DNA of 5,335 bases from an uncultured Flavobacteriales bacterium (GTDB lineage Bacteria; Bacteroidota; Bacteroidia; Flavobacteriales_D; Sanyastnellaceae), in NCBI GenBank assembly GCA_937967465.1, contig CALBSW010000172.1, forward strand, positions 1 to 5,335, given 5' to 3'. Positions 5,280-5,335 of the stretch are shown here, piece after piece. Within the stretch, counting starts at the first letter, position 1; each line of letters opens with the position of its first letter. The position numbers and the translations under genes were made by a program. The notes under the pieces were generated by a model. That model worked only from the letters and a program-made list of their open reading frames with translations. It did no database searches and had not been told where the DNA came from.

Positions 5280-5335
5280 AAGGGAGAGGATGCGGCGGCG
5301 GTCGATGATGTGGCCGTCGAGGGTTGTCGTCACGA
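5277..5335 (-). CDS. Partial minus-strand gene, C-terminal end only
   Basis: Reading leftward from the window edge gives an open frame ending TTTLDGHIIDRRRILSL and a TGA stop at 5279-5277. Sixteen of its 18 codons end in G or C, as expected for coding DNA here, and the residue mix is normal for a protein. The overlapping + strand frame from an ATG at 5290 reads as an Arg-, Met- and Trp-rich string and is less convincing. If real, this gene converges on the PEGA gene with a 13-base gap. Too little is visible to name a family. Confidence 0.4.
   Translation of the reverse strand, partial: VTTTLDGHIIDRRRILSL

Noticed and set aside
5290..5335. + strand gene starting at ATG 5290 after a GGGAGAGG sequence
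   Set aside because: The purine run abuts the ATG with no spacing and the product is an Arg/Met/Trp-rich string; the minus-strand reading has better codon and residue character.

Overview
The window looks like chromosomal DNA from a GC-rich member of the Bacteroidota, probably a marine-type Flavobacteriales lineage. This is inferred from protein style, not from a marker gene. The clues are an LpxH-type phosphoesterase of a form common in that phylum, a DUF2490-like outer-membrane barrel, a large FG-GAP/VCBS propeller protein with a dockerin-like C-terminus, a PEGA lipoprotein, mostly absent Shine-Dalgarno sequences, and TAnnTTTG-like boxes next to start codons. No rRNA, tRNA, CRISPR array, insertion sequence or attachment site was seen.

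Layout: five genes lie on the + strand, separated by gaps of 42-87 bases. (1) 58-870, cytoplasmic or membrane-associated LpxH-like metallophosphoesterase; its N-terminus may continue beyond the left edge. (2) 958-1779, exported DUF2490-like beta-barrel. (3) 1822-4155, exported 777-residue protein that can be read as two tandem seven-bladed beta-propellers followed by a cysteine-bounded dockerin-like module. (4) 4240-4404, a 54-residue CxxC-type zinc-binding protein. (5) 4487-5263, a lipoprotein with a PEGA domain, a hydrophobic segment and a CsgG-like domain. At the right edge the end of a minus-strand gene probably enters convergently (stop at 5277-5279).

Four of the five complete genes have a cell-envelope theme: lipid A-type phosphoesterase chemistry, an outer-membrane barrel, a secreted Ca-binding propeller and an envelope lipoprotein. 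Nothing shows that they form one pathway. Each gap has its own candidate signal (an SD-pairing stem and G-quadruplex motif before gene 2, boxes touching the ATG of genes 3 and 4, hairpins after the stops of genes 3 and 4), so several transcription units are as likely as one operon.

No clearly new multi-gene system is visible. The items most worth a second look are the reconstructed 7+7 propeller with its lopsided dockerin-like tail, the very small zinc protein, and the PEGA-CsgG-like lipoprotein.
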